A stretch of 64,000 bases of DNA from NCBI GenBank assembly GCA_037015955.1, contig CP143548.1, forward strand, positions 830,001-894,000. Reading direction: 5' to 3'. Positions 10,768-19,671 of the stretch are shown piece by piece; within the stretch, counting starts at the first letter, position 1; each line of letters begins with the position of its first letter. Origin of the DNA: Lachnospiraceae bacterium JLR.KK008. GTDB lineage: Bacteria > Bacillota > Clostridia > Lachnospirales > Lachnospiraceae. Position numbers and translations under genes: made by a program. The notes beneath the pieces were generated by a model. That model did no database searches. It saw only the letters and a program-made list of their open reading frames with translations, and had not been told where the DNA came from.

Positions 10768-12951
10768 GTGAAGGAGAGGCGGAATATTAAAAAGGTAGAT
10801 GCGGGTGTTTCGCTTTTGATTTCCATAATATTGGTGTTTTGCATTTTAGGAGCGGTAGTGTTTTCCGTAGTGCGGAAAATATCTGTCGAAATGTCCGCAT
10901 CGGCGACGCAGAATCTGAGCGAAAGTCTGGATTTGATTAAGTGCACGTTGGAGGCAATCTTAAATAAAGAAGCAGAATACCAGAAGATCATGGCGCAGGA
11001 GATCGCGGCGGCGGGGGATCCGGAGGAACTGGTCCATTCCCTTCGGAGAAGCGAGACGATGGCGAAAGTGTCTCTCATAATGGCGGGAGAGAGTGAGGGA
11101 ATCTCGAGTACAGGGGAAAGGTTTTCCGCTGCCGAATTGGATTTTTCTGCGGAGGGTATGGTAAATGGGCTGGCAGTTTCCCAATCTTATCTGAACTATA
11201 TGGGAACATGGGCTTACACGATGAAATGCCCTGTCGAACAGGGGAATAAGGAGATTGGAACACTCTATATTGAATACACGTATGATTCTTTTGACAGAAC
11301 ACTGCCTGAGGGGTTCTACAACAAACAGGCAATGCTTTATATCATGGATGCAGAGACAGAGCGACTTGTGCTGAAGCCGAAAGGAATGGGAGAGCGAAGC
11401 GCCGGACATTTGAACCTGCAGGATTTTTACCGGGCGAATGATATTCTGGATGAAAAACTGCGGAAGGAAGTTTCTGCGTGTGTGGAGAGCGGAAAAAATA
11501 TTTTGTTTTATCATGACATCAGAGGAAAAGATTCTCTGAACTATATGTGGGCAGTGAACGGAGGAACGATCTATCTGATCGGCTATGTGCCCGTCGAAGC
11601 GATCCAGCAGGAAGGAAGGACTGTCAATCAGAACATTTTCATTGTTGTCTTTGTGATGCTGACCGCATTTTTTCTCTGTTGTCTGTTGTATTATTTTAAT
11701 CAGAGGCAGCGGATCAAGATCAGAAAAGAGCGGGAAGCCGAAAGAGATCTTCATCATAAGCGGTTGGCGGAGGCTTTGCAGGCGGCGCAGGCGGCAAGCA
11801 ATTCGAAAACGATGTTTCTTTCTAATATGTCGCATGACATTCGCACACCGATGAATGCAGTCCTTGGGTTTACGACACTGCTTGCCAAAGATGCCGAGGA
11901 CCCGGAGAAAGTGCGCGAATATACGAAAAAGATCGCCGCATCCGGACAGCATCTGCTCAGTCTGATCAATGACATTCTTGATGTCTCCAAGATCGAGAGT
12001 GGGAAGGTCGTGCTTAATGTAGCGGAATTTACACTGGAGGATCTTGTCTCCTCCGTGGACGCAATCATCCGTCCGATGGCGAGAGACAGGGAGCAGGCCT
12101 TTCACATTGAGGTGAGAGGGATCCGTTTTCAACATCTGCTCGGTGATGAGACGAGAATCAATCAGATTTTGATCAATCTTCTGTCCAATGCTGTAAAATA
12201 TACGCCCAAAGGCGGTAATATCTGGCTGCGCATGAGCGAATTAAAACAGCGCTCCAGCCAGTATGCGCGTATCCGGATTGAGGTAGAGGATGACGGATAT
12301 GGGATGACGCCGGAGTATCTGGAGACGATATTTGAAGCCTTTACAAGGGCGGAGAACAGTACGACCAATAAAGTACAGGGAACAGGTCTCGGTATGGCGA
12401 TTACGAAGAATATCGTTGAGCTGATGGGCGGGACGATTGATGTCTCCAGTGAGTTGAACAAGGGCAGTCTTTTCCGGGTTGAGCTGGAGTTTCGGATACC
12501 ACAGGAACGTGCGGAGAACAGGAAAAAGGACGATCCGGAGCAGGAAGAAAGCGCCAATCTGGAAGGGATGCGTTTTCTTGCCGCGGAGGATAATGAGATC
12601 AATGCGGAGATTCTCACGGAGCTTCTGGCAATGGAAGGCGCCGAATGTGAGATTGCCGAGAACGGATGTCTGGCAGTAGAGCGGTTCCGGTGTTCGCTGA
12701 AGGGGGAATTTGACGCAATCTTAATGGATGTCCAGATGCCGGTCAAGAATGGTTATGACGCGACGAGAGAGATCCGGGCGCTGGCCCGTGATGACGCCCG
12801 TGAGATACCGATTATAGCGATGACGGCGAACGCTTTTGCGGAAGATGAAAAGGCGGCGCTGGATGCAGGAATGAACGCGCATCTGGCGAAGCCGATTGAA
12901 GTGGAATTGTTAAAGAAAGTTATCGGACAGTATACAAGGCGAGGGGAATAG
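10768..12951 (+). CDS. Hybrid sensor histidine kinase with C-terminal receiver
   Basis: 727 aa from GTG 10768. GTG 10762 is in frame but touches the ribosome binding site GGAG. Two membrane segments (about residues 16-36 and 290-312) flank an extracytoplasmic sensor region. The kinase core has H-box SHDIRTP (about 354), N-box LSNAVKYTP (about 471) and GTGLGMA (about 537). The receiver has acidic AAEDNEIN, phospho-acceptor LMDVQMP (about 651) and the lysine of AKPIE (about 706). No histidine phosphotransfer or DNA-binding domain is attached, and no output regulator is adjacent. Lies between a chemoreceptor and a solute-binding lipoprotein, which suggests a shared nutrient signal (inference). 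Confidence 0.9.
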   Translation: MKERRNIKKVDAGVSLLISIILVFCILGAVVFSVVRKISVEMSASATQNLSESLDLIKCTLEAILNKEAEYQKIMAQEIAAAGDPEELVHSLRRSETMAKVSLIMAGESEGISSTGERFSAAELDFSAEGMVNGLAVSQSYLNYMGTWAYTMKCPVEQGNKEIGTLYIEYTYDSFDRTLPEGFYNKQAMLYIMDAETERLVLKPKGMGERSAGHLNLQDFYRANDILDEKLRKEVSACVESGKNILFYHDIRGKDSLNYMWAVNGGTIYLIGYVPVEAIQQEGRTVNQNIFIVVFVMLTAFFLCCLLYYFNQRQRIKIRKEREAERDLHHKRLAEALQAAQAASNSKTMFLSNMSHDIRTPMNAVLGFTTLLAKDAEDPEKVREYTKKIAASGQHLLSLINDILDVSKIESGKVVLNVAEFTLEDLVSSVDAIIRPMARDREQAFHIEVRGIRFQHLLGDETRINQILINLLSNAVKYTPKGGNIWLRMSELKQRSSQYARIRIEVEDDGYGMTPEYLETIFEAFTRAENSTTNKVQGTGLGMAITKNIVELMGGTIDVSSELNKGSLFRVELEFRIPQERAENRKKDDPEQEESANLEGMRFLAAEDNEINAEILTELLAMEGAECEIAENGCLAVERFRCSLKGEFDAILMDVQMPVKNGYDATREIRALARDDAREIPIIAMTANAFAEDEKAALDAGMNAHLAKPIEVELLKKVIGQYTRRGE

Positions 12952-12954
12952 CGC

Positions 12955-14271
12955 GTGAAAAGAAAATGGATGAAGGCTGCGGGAAAGATGGCTGCAGTCT
13001 GCCTGACAGGGATAGCAATGTTGGCGCTGGCTGCCTGCGGCGCAGAGCGTGATGATACCAATGTGATTATATCCGGCGAGAGTAATGACAAAGTGGTCAA
13101 TCTGTTCAGCCCCATGGAGAAGACGGATCCTGATGTGGAAAATGTAGCGCGGACTGCGTCAGACCTGACGGTAATCATGGCAGAAGAGAAGCTCGGTGTA
13201 AATGTGGCATACAGGACTTATACGGCTGAGGACTATCAGGATAAGACTTATGACGAAGTCGCACTTGACCGTGTGCGAAGCAATATGGATGATATTTATC
13301 TGCTGAATGCAGATGTGATCCTGAAACTGGGCGAGGAAGGAGAACTGGCAGACTTGTCAGGACTCTCCTGTACCCAAAACCTGAAAGATATAGTGAAAAT
13401 GGGAAATGTCGTGGACGGGAAGCTGGTGGCGATACCCCAGGAAGTGGTGGCATACGGATTGTTTGTCAATAAAGATATGTTTGACCAATACGATCTTGCC
13501 CTGCCGGAGACACCGGAAGAGTTTCTGGAGTGCTGCCGGGTATTTCAGGAGAATGGGATCGAGACACCGGTTGGCGCCAACCGGTGGTGGCTGGAAACGT
13601 TTGTTTTCGCGCAGGCATATGCGGACTTGTACAACGGCGGAAATACGCAGGAGGAGATCGCAGCGTTAAACAGCGGAGAACGTAAATACAGTGAGTATAT
13701 GAGGCCGGGTTTTGAATTCCTGAAGGAGTTAATGGACTGTGGCTACATCGATGCGGAAAAAGCATATGTGAGCGAGGCGATTGAAGGAGAAGGGCCGGAT
13801 TTTCTGGCGCAGAAGACACCGATCGTCATGGCGTACTGGGGTGCGGCGAACACAGAGACGTCATACGGGAATCCGGATTTTAACATGCTTGTGATCGGTT
13901 TTCCGAGCAGTCGCGGACAGATGCCGGTTATTTCGATGACTGGTTTTGCGGTCGGCGTCAATGCCGGACATCGGGAAGATGCAATGCGTACGCTGGATGT
14001 CATGCTCTCTGATGAAGCGCTCAAAGTCTATGCGGAGACGAACCGGGTGATCTCTCCTTCCAAAAATGTGGAAGTGGATTGTATTCCCGCATTGAAACCG
14101 CTGGATGACAAGATACGGGATAATGTCTGCGTCCTTGGCTCTAATGCAGGCATGAAAGTAGAGCAATGGGGAAATACCTGTCTGATCGTAAGAGAACTGT
14201 TAAACGGCGCTACGGTGGAGGAGTGCATGGCGCAGTTCGACAAACTTCAGGAAGAATCCTTGCGGAAATAA
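12955..14271 (+). CDS. Extracellular solute-binding lipoprotein (carbohydrate type)
   Basis: 438 aa from GTG, eight bases after GAGGGG and 3 bp after the kinase stop. Lipoprotein signal peptide with lipobox LAAC near residue 29, then a type 1 periplasmic-binding fold (VAYGLFVNKDMFDQYDL, PETPEEFLECCRVF, PVGANRWWLET), as in sugar-binding proteins of ABC importers. No permease or ATPase gene is nearby. With the kinase directly upstream it may present ligand to the sensor rather than feed a transporter. Alternatively it may use permeases encoded elsewhere. Confidence 0.85.
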   Translation: MKRKWMKAAGKMAAVCLTGIAMLALAACGAERDDTNVIISGESNDKVVNLFSPMEKTDPDVENVARTASDLTVIMAEEKLGVNVAYRTYTAEDYQDKTYDEVALDRVRSNMDDIYLLNADVILKLGEEGELADLSGLSCTQNLKDIVKMGNVVDGKLVAIPQEVVAYGLFVNKDMFDQYDLALPETPEEFLECCRVFQENGIETPVGANRWWLETFVFAQAYADLYNGGNTQEEIAALNSGERKYSEYMRPGFEFLKELMDCGYIDAEKAYVSEAIEGEGPDFLAQKTPIVMAYWGAANTETSYGNPDFNMLVIGFPSSRGQMPVISMTGFAVGVNAGHREDAMRTLDVMLSDEALKVYAETNRVISPSKNVEVDCIPALKPLDDKIRDNVCVLGSNAGMKVEQWGNTCLIVRELLNGATVEECMAQFDKLQEESLRK

Positions 14272-14282
14272 CAGATTTCCTC

Positions 14283-14311
14283 TTGTCAAATTACCGGAAG
14301 TGTGGTATCAT
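14283..14311 (+). promoter_or_regulatory. Promoter of the tRNA operon
   Basis: TTGTCA (14283-14288), 17 nt, TATCAT (14306-14311), about 50 bp before the first tRNA. Confidence 0.6.
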
Positions 14312-14367
14312 AACTTTCGTTGAGGCTGCCCGAAAGAGCATCTGGAGATGGACAGGGCAGCCGGAAT

Positions 14368-14439
14368 GGCTCCGTGGTCAAGCGGTTAAGACATCGCCCT
14401 TTCACGGCGGTAACACGGGTTCGATTCCCGTCGGAGTCA
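14368..14439 (+). tRNA. tRNA-Glu (anticodon TTC)
   Basis: Acceptor GGCTCCG/CGGAGTC, anticodon loop CTTTCAC, T arm GGGTTCGATTCCC, discriminator A. First gene of a five-tRNA operon. Confidence 0.95.
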
Positions 14440-14505
14440 CTGGAAGTTTTAGTTGACAGTTGTCTGTCCAGCATTTATTATTGTTTATGACCCGTAAGGG
14501 TTTGC

Positions 14506-14579
14506 GGACCTTTAGCTCAGTTGGTTAGAGCAACCGGCTCATAACCGGTCGGTCCTGGGTTCGAGTCCCCGAAGGTCCA
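14506..14579 (+). tRNA. tRNA with CAT anticodon, probably Ile2
   Basis: Acceptor GGACCTT/AAGGTCC, anticodon loop CTCATAA, discriminator A. Acceptor and anticodon arms resemble the lysidine-modified tRNA-Ile(CAT) of Firmicutes more than elongator Met. The TilS identity test was not done. Confidence 0.9.
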
Positions 14580-14618
14580 TTTATCCAGGAAACAGTATTT
14601 ATTACAGATGATATATTT

Positions 14619-14692
14619 GGCCCAGTGGCTCAGTTGGTTAGAGCGTCGCCCTGTCACGGCGAAGGTCGTCGGTTCGAGTCCGATCTGGGTCG
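14619..14692 (+). tRNA. tRNA-Asp (anticodon GTC)
   Basis: Acceptor GGCCCAG/CTGGGTC, anticodon loop CTGTCAC, discriminator G. Confidence 0.95.
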
Positions 14693-14717
14693 TTGTACGA
14701 AAGTTTTGTCATATCAG

Positions 14718-14790
14718 GGGATCTTAGCTCAGCTGGGAGAGCATCTGCCTTACAAGCAGAGGGTCATAGGTTCGAGCCCTATAGGTCCCA
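14718..14790 (+). tRNA. tRNA-Val (anticodon TAC)
   Basis: Acceptor GGGATCT/AGGTCCC, anticodon loop CTTACAA, discriminator A. Confidence 0.95.
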
Positions 14791-14808
14791 TCGGTCAGCA
14801 ATGGTCGT

Positions 14809-14894
14809 GCCGCAGTGGCGGAACTGGCAGACGCCCGGGACTTAAAATCCCGTGGGTAGTGATACCCGTACCGGTTCGATTCCGGTCTGCGGCA
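14809..14894 (+). tRNA. tRNA-Leu (anticodon TAA)
   Basis: 86 nt with a long variable arm (GGGTAGTGATACCC). Acceptor GCCGCAG/CTGCGGC, anticodon loop CTTAAAA. Last gene of the operon. Confidence 0.95.
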
Positions 14895-14896
14895 GG

Positions 14897-14923
14897 AAAA
14901 CCCCTTTTTGAAAGGGGTTTTTT
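14897..14923 (+). terminator. Terminator of the tRNA operon
   Basis: AAAACCCC/GGGGTTTT hairpin followed by six T, three bases after tRNA-Leu. Confidence 0.9.
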
Positions 14924-15001
14924 GTATTTTGTTACAGGAAATTATCGGAGAATCCGTGGATGATATTTCCGTGACCTTTGTCAATGCAGACAGAGGAGAA
15001 G

Positions 15002-15691
15002 TTATTTCGACGCTGCTTTCAAGGGATCAGTAGAAGAATGTGCTTCCGGGCGGGCAAAAAAGCGGCTCACCGGTCGGTGGAACAGATCGAGCAGCCACCC
15101 GAAACAGACCGCGTTTAATATCGTACCCTCCCGGACTGTAATACCATTGTGACCAATTATACTGATGAGGACGGCGAGAGCAAGCAGGCAGAGGTCAGAG
15201 AGCTGCTTGTACTGTCCGAGTGTGAAGCGGGACCGTTCGGATAACAGTTTGAGAAAGCCTTCCAGCGGAACACGGAGTGTCCCGGACTCCAGTGTCAGGG
15301 AGACACCGAATGCGTTCAGGGCAAAACCGGCAATCAACAGTAACAGTCTGCACAGATAGGGGACGGATTCGATGTATCGTTCCAGTACGTCGTAGAGGAC
15401 GAAATTGAGTACGACCGCCCCGTAAAAAGATACGGCCAGCTGCAAGAGCTGATATAATCTGAAATCCTTTTTTTCGATCAAAAATTGCGCCAATACAAAC
15501 AGGGACTGGAAAAGGAACGCGATCGTTCCCATCTTTATGGCTGTGAGCATAGAGAGGGCATATTGAAACGCACCTACCGGTCCCTGTCCTACGTCAGCGA
15601 AGGCGCAGAAAGCGGATCCTGTGTAGGACAGGGTAATCCCCAGTATCATAAAGACATATCTGTAAACGCTGCTCTCAAACAGTTTTTTCAT
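15002..15691 (-). CDS. YitT/YczE-family integral membrane protein
   Basis: 229 aa with five or so hydrophobic segments (MILGITLSYTGSAFCAF near the start, IKMGTIAFLFQSLFVLA, LQLAVSFYGAVVLNFVL, LLLLIAGFALNAFGVSL, LALAVLISIIGHNGI). The pattern matches the YczE/YyaS/YitT group of uncharacterised membrane proteins. Function unknown. The start is ATG at 15691, preceded by AAGAGGTGACTG on the minus strand. Monocistronic; divergent from the metal regulator. Confidence 0.75.
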   Translation of the reverse strand: MKKLFESSVYRYVFMILGITLSYTGSAFCAFADVGQGPVGAFQYALSMLTAIKMGTIAFLFQSLFVLAQFLIEKKDFRLYQLLQLAVSFYGAVVLNFVLYDVLERYIESVPYLCRLLLLIAGFALNAFGVSLTLESGTLRVPLEGFLKLLSERSRFTLGQYKQLSDLCLLALAVLISIIGHNGITVREGTILNAVCFGWLLDLFHRPVSRFFARPEAHSSTDPLKAASK

Positions 15692-15895
15692 CAGTCACCT
15701 CTTCTTTTGTTCTGCCGCCTTTTGCAGGCATCTATGATCCATGCAGGGGACGTCGCAGACGTCTGAGCGGCGTGTACTCTCATTTTCTCCGTTACAGTAT
15801 ATCTCATAGAAACAGATTGCACAATACATAGGAAGGCTACGCTCAGGTGTGGCGGGCAGTTTCCAGTCTGATTGATTCGTTAATAAAAAATACGG

Positions 15896-15948
15896 TTGAC
15901 AGAACTCTGTCAGATGATATAATGAACATATGAACAATTATTCATATG
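15896..15948 (+). promoter_or_regulatory. Promoter and ArsR/CadC-type operator
   Basis: TTGACA (15896-15901), 16 nt, TATAAT (15918-15923). It is followed immediately by a perfect inverted repeat CATATGAA-N6-TTCATATG (15927-15948) covering the expected transcription start. This is the usual geometry for an ArsR/SmtB repressor that leaves DNA on metal binding. Confidence 0.85.
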
Positions 15949-15978
15949 ATAAATATCAGAGAAAAGGGAGGAGATGCC

Positions 15979-16344
15979 TTGCGGGAAAAAGACATAAGGA
16001 TAGAACAGTGCGAATGCACCCATACGCACGCACAGCTCAAAGAGCAGGTGATGAGACAAATGCCGGAGGAAGAGAAGCTGAGTGAACTGGCGTCGTTTTT
16101 CAAAGTATTTGGCGATGTGACAAGGATTCGTATCTTACATGCGCTTCTCTGTTCGGAGATGTGTGTCTGCGATATGGCACAGATTTTGGATATGACGCAG
16201 TCAGCGATCTCTCATCAGCTCCGGCTGCTGAAACAGATGGCGCTGGTTAAGAACCGGCGGGAGGGCAAAACAGTATTTTATTCTCTTTCGGACGGACATA
16301 TCGCCACGATACTCAGTCAGGGAACCGAGCATATCGAGGAGTGA
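15979..16344 (+). CDS. cadC: ArsR/SmtB metal-sensing repressor, CadC-like
   Basis: 121 aa from TTG 15979, which has AAGGGAGGAG just upstream. The in-frame ATG at 15946 lies inside the operator and is an unlikely start. Winged helix with the metal motif SEMCVCDMA in the recognition region and two N-terminal cysteines (QCECTHTH), the thiolate set used by CadC for Cd/Pb/Zn. Recognition helix TQSAISHQLRLLK. It should repress its own operon, the HMA peptide and the ATPase, through the palindrome at 15927. Confidence 0.88.
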   Translation: MREKDIRIEQCECTHTHAQLKEQVMRQMPEEEKLSELASFFKVFGDVTRIRILHALLCSEMCVCDMAQILDMTQSAISHQLRLLKQMALVKNRREGKTVFYSLSDGHIATILSQGTEHIEE

Positions 16345-16410
16345 TGGGAGCCGGTAACGGGAAGGGAACTTATGCTATTATAATTCATAATAAACATGGA
16401 GGAAAGAAAC

Positions 16411-16632
16411 ATGATCAGAACTTATATACTGGAAGATTTGGACTGTGCACACTGCGCGGGCAAGATTGAAGACGAGGTGGCAAAACTGGATGGAGTGACA
16501 AAGAGCACAGTGACACTGCTGACACAAAAGTTGGTGGTTGAGGCAGATGAGACAAAGGCACGGACATTGACCAAAGAGATCAAAAAAATTGTCAAAAAAT
16601 ATGAACCGGATGTTACGGTGATTGAAAAATAA
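16411..16632 (+). CDS. Heavy-metal-associated (HMA) domain protein
   Basis: 73 aa from ATG 16411. An upstream in-frame ATG at 16396 overlaps the ribosome binding site GGAGG. A single ferredoxin-like HMA domain with the metal-binding pair CAHC near residue 13. The following ATPase has no HMA domain of its own, so this free-standing domain probably serves it as metal chaperone or regulatory domain. Confidence 0.85.
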   Translation: MIRTYILEDLDCAHCAGKIEDEVAKLDGVTKSTVTLLTQKLVVEADETKARTLTKEIKKIVKKYEPDVTVIEK

Positions 16633-16680
16633 AAGAGCAGGGAGATCAGACATCGGAATTCCGGTGAGAAGGAGAAAGAA

Positions 16681-18546
16681 ATGACAAAGAAATTAAAAAA
16701 GAGGCTGTACCGGATCTTTCTCGGCGCGGCGCTTTTTGCAGCGGCTCTTCTGGTCGAAGGGGTGTGGGGAGAGCGGTATCCCAATGCTGCCCTGATTGCC
16801 TTTCTGGCCGCATTTCTCGTGAGCGGCGGCGATGTGGTGAAAAAAGCGGCTGTAAACATTGTCGGTGGTCAGGTGTTTGACGAGAATTTTCTGATGGCGC
16901 TCGCCACCGTCGGCGCTTTTCTGGTCGGCGAGTATCCGGAAGGGGCGGCGGTCATGCTGTTCTATCAGGTGGGGGAGTGGTTCCAGAGCTACGCGGTCAA
17001 TCAGTCAAGAAGATCGATCAGGGAGTTGATGGACATCAGGCCTGATTATGCCAATGTGATGCGGGGCGGAGAGATTCTGACAGTCTCACCGGAAGAGGTC
17101 GCGCCGGGAGAGCGGATCACAGTCAAACCGGGAGAGCGGGTTCCGCTTGACGGGGTGATCGAAAGAGGAAATACGACGCTGGATACGATGGCGCTGACGG
17201 GGGAGAGCCTTCCGCGGGAAGCCGGCGAAGGAGATGCGGTGATCAGCGGCTGTGTCAATCAGTCGGCAGTGATTGAGGTGCTGGTAACAAAAGGATTTGG
17301 GGAATCGACGGTATCGAAGGTGCTGGAACTTGTAGAAAACGCGAGCAGCCGCAAATCGGAGAGCGAGCATTTCATTTCCAGATTCGCGCGCTGGTATACG
17401 CCGGCTGTCGTCGGCCTTGCTCTGCTGCTGGCTGTCATCCCGCCGCTGCTTCTTAGCGGTGACTGGGAGACATGGATTTATCGCGCGCTGTCCTTTCTCG
17501 TTGTCTCCTGCCCGTGTGCGCTTGTGATTTCGATTCCGCTGAGCTTTTTCGGTGGGCTTGGCGGTGCGGGGAGAGCCGGCGTGCTGGTCAAGGGCAGTAA
17601 TTACCTGGAGGCGCTCACACGGACGGAAATCGTTGTCATGGATAAGACGGGTACACTGACAAAAGGAAACTTTGTCGTAAAGAGGATCGTGCCGGCGGAA
17701 GATACGCCGGAGCGCGCATCTGAGCTTTTGGAGTTGGCGGCATATGCGGAGAGTGGTTCCAATCATCCGATCTCAAGATCACTGCTACAGGCATACGGGA
17801 AAGAAATCGACAGAAGCAGGCTCTCTGGCCTGGAGGAAGAGGCCGGCTTCGGGGTTCGCGCCTCTGTCGACGGCAGGAAGGTCATTGCGGGCAACCGGCG
17901 CCAGATGGAGCGAAACGGTATCTCCTGCGGTCAGGCGGAGGAAACGGGAACAATCGTCTATGTTGCCTGTGAAGGGATGTATACGGGGTATCTCGTGATC
18001 GGTGATGAGATCAAAGAGGACGCGAAGGCGGCGGTATCCGGGCTGAAGGCGTCCGGTGTCCGGGATATTGTCATGCTGACCGGGGACCGCAGGGCGACGG
18101 CGGAGGCGGTGGCCGGGGAAGTGGGCATCGATCATGTATATGCGGAGCTGCTTCCCGGCGATAAAGTGGAGCGGATGGAAGCGCTGATGCGTGAGAAGTC
18201 CAGGGACGGCAAACTTGTATTTGTCGGGGACGGTATGAATGACGCACCCGTGCTCGCCCGCTCGGACATCGGGATCGCCATGGGCGGTCTCGGCAGCGAT
18301 GCGGCCATTGAGGCGGCCGATGTGGTGATCATGACAGATGAACTTTCCAAGATCGTACGGGCAATGGAGATTTCCGGGCGGACATTGACGATCGTGAAGC
18401 AGAACACGGTCTTTGCCATCGGTGTCAAAGCGCTGATTCTTGTGCTGGCGGCCTGCGGAGTGGCTTCAATGTGGGCAGCAGTGTTTGGCGACGTCGGTGT
18501 GGCAGTCATTGCGATCTTGAACGCCATGCGGGCATTGAAAGCGTGA
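16681..18546 (+). CDS. cadA: Cd/Zn/Pb-exporting P1B-type ATPase
   Basis: 621 aa. Motifs in order: LTGES (about 171), metal-site SCPCAL in a membrane segment (about 276), phosphorylation site DKTGTLT (about 320), HP region SNHPIS, and hinge GDGMNDAP (about 516). The CPC motif and surrounding ISIPLSFFGGLGGAG fit the zinc/cadmium branch. It begins directly with membrane segments, lacking the usual N-terminal HMA domain, which is supplied by the preceding gene. Expected to expel divalent soft metals under CadC control. Confidence 0.92.
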   Translation: MTKKLKKRLYRIFLGAALFAAALLVEGVWGERYPNAALIAFLAAFLVSGGDVVKKAAVNIVGGQVFDENFLMALATVGAFLVGEYPEGAAVMLFYQVGEWFQSYAVNQSRRSIRELMDIRPDYANVMRGGEILTVSPEEVAPGERITVKPGERVPLDGVIERGNTTLDTMALTGESLPREAGEGDAVISGCVNQSAVIEVLVTKGFGESTVSKVLELVENASSRKSESEHFISRFARWYTPAVVGLALLLAVIPPLLLSGDWETWIYRALSFLVVSCPCALVISIPLSFFGGLGGAGRAGVLVKGSNYLEALTRTEIVVMDKTGTLTKGNFVVKRIVPAEDTPERASELLELAAYAESGSNHPISRSLLQAYGKEIDRSRLSGLEEEAGFGVRASVDGRKVIAGNRRQMERNGISCGQAEETGTIVYVACEGMYTGYLVIGDEIKEDAKAAVSGLKASGVRDIVMLTGDRRATAEAVAGEVGIDHVYAELLPGDKVERMEALMREKSRDGKLVFVGDGMNDAPVLARSDIGIAMGGLGSDAAIEAADVVIMTDELSKIVRAMEISGRTLTIVKQNTVFAIGVKALILVLAACGVASMWAAVFGDVGVAVIAILNAMRALKA

Positions 18547-18558
18547 GGAATCTAACCT

Positions 18559-19134
18559 ATGAAACAGGCAGGATTGACGGTTGAACTGACAAAGGCAGAG
18601 AGAGAAGAGATGGCGGACCGCTATCATTTTGAGCGCGCGCAGCTGCCGCAGATAACGGCATTGTATGAGGCAACGCTGCCTCTGCTCCGTGTGCAGGCGT
18701 GTTTTGAAACGGCTGCGCCCGCATACGGGCATGAGAGAAGCGTATTTTGTGCCGTGACGCTGGGAGAGACGTTTGATGCGATGCAGGCGCTTTACAGTGA
18801 TGCAGGCGCTATGTCGGAGACGTATTTTCTGGAGTGCATCGGCAATACATTGTTGGAGAAAGCCTGTCAGAGACTGGGGGATATGCTCCGAGAGGAGACG
18901 GGGCTGTCTCTGGAACGCCTTGAATTTCCGGGCACGCATATACCGATGGAACAGATGGCGGATATGATACAGGCTCTGGCAGCAGGACAAACAGAATTTA
19001 TCGTGACATGCAGTGAGGTATATGTACTGCGCCCGAAAAAGAGTGTCGTATTCCGGGGCATTCTCGGAGAGACGTGTGGGGAGCAGAATATATGCGCGAA
19101 TTGTCCGAGGAAGGAATGTGAGAACAGACGATGA
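18559..19134 (+). CDS. Probable methionine-synthase activation-domain-like protein
   Basis: 191 aa, starting 12 bp after cadA. The centre (FCAVTLGETFDAM, ETYFLECIGNTLLE) and the C-terminus (KKSVVFRGILGET then CGEQNICANC and CENRR) resemble short clostridial proteins with the vitamin-B12-dependent methionine synthase activation domain, whose tails carry a four-cysteine cluster. Its stop overlaps the start of a corrinoid adenosyltransferase gene (ATGA), which supports a corrinoid role. Assignment by pattern only. Confidence 0.6.
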   Translation: MKQAGLTVELTKAEREEMADRYHFERAQLPQITALYEATLPLLRVQACFETAAPAYGHERSVFCAVTLGETFDAMQALYSDAGAMSETYFLECIGNTLLEKACQRLGDMLREETGLSLERLEFPGTHIPMEQMADMIQALAAGQTEFIVTCSEVYVLRPKKSVVFRGILGETCGEQNICANCPRKECENRR

Positions 19135-19652
19135 TACAACTGTACTGTGGAGACGGAAAAGGGAAGACGACAGCGGCGGTAGGGGCGGCGGTGCGGGCGG
19201 CCGGCCGGGGCAGGAATGTCATATTTGCCCAGTTTCTGAAAGGACAGGAGACAGGAGAGCTGCGGGTCCTCTCAGAAATAGCGCATGTCCGTATTCTCCG
19301 GTTTGCGCGTCCGTACCCCTTTTATGCGCAGATGACGGAAGGGCAGAAGCGGGAACTTACAGACTTTTACGGATGGATGCTGGAGGAGATCGACAGCGCG
19401 CTGCGCTTTGGAAGCGCTGATTTTGTTGTCCTCGACGAGATCACACATGCGTGCAGGTTACGGATGGCAGATGAGAGAAAGCTGGAACAGATACTTGCTC
19501 TCGGGAAAGAGGCACCGGAAGTGGAAATTATTTTGACGGGGAGAAGGCCATCTGCCAGAATGACGGCAGAGAGCGATTATATTTCGGAGATCAGAAGCGT
19601 CCGCCATCCGTATGAGAAGGGAACTGAGGCCAGAGACGGGGTGGAGCGATGA
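19131..19652 (+). CDS. cobO: Cob(I)alamin / cob(I)yrinate a,c-diamide adenosyltransferase
   Basis: 173 aa. P-loop GDGKGKTTAAVG at residues 7-18, then FAQFLKGQETGEL and DFVVLDEITHA, and the C-terminal VEIILTGRRPS, all diagnostic of the CobA/CobO/BtuR family. It transfers the adenosyl group of ATP to reduced corrinoid. Translationally coupled to the gene before it. Lies in a run with the cad genes, so metal control of corrinoid adenosylation is possible but unproven. Confidence 0.9.
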   Translation: MIQLYCGDGKGKTTAAVGAAVRAAGRGRNVIFAQFLKGQETGELRVLSEIAHVRILRFARPYPFYAQMTEGQKRELTDFYGWMLEEIDSALRFGSADFVVLDEITHACRLRMADERKLEQILALGKEAPEVEIILTGRRPSARMTAESDYISEIRSVRHPYEKGTEARDGVER

Positions 19653-19671
19653 GCGGAAAGGAGAACAGAGG

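Noticed and set aside
10960-12135. Long minus-strand frame (391 codons) inside the hybrid kinase gene
   Set aside because: It is the mirror of a well-supported kinase with all motifs; the composition is that of antisense coding and no start signal is present.
14926-15033. Coding-like stretch after tRNA-Leu (EIIGESVDDISVTFVNADRG)
   Set aside because: No start codon is available because it reads back into the tRNA terminator. It overlaps the end of the minus-strand membrane gene. At most a gene remnant.
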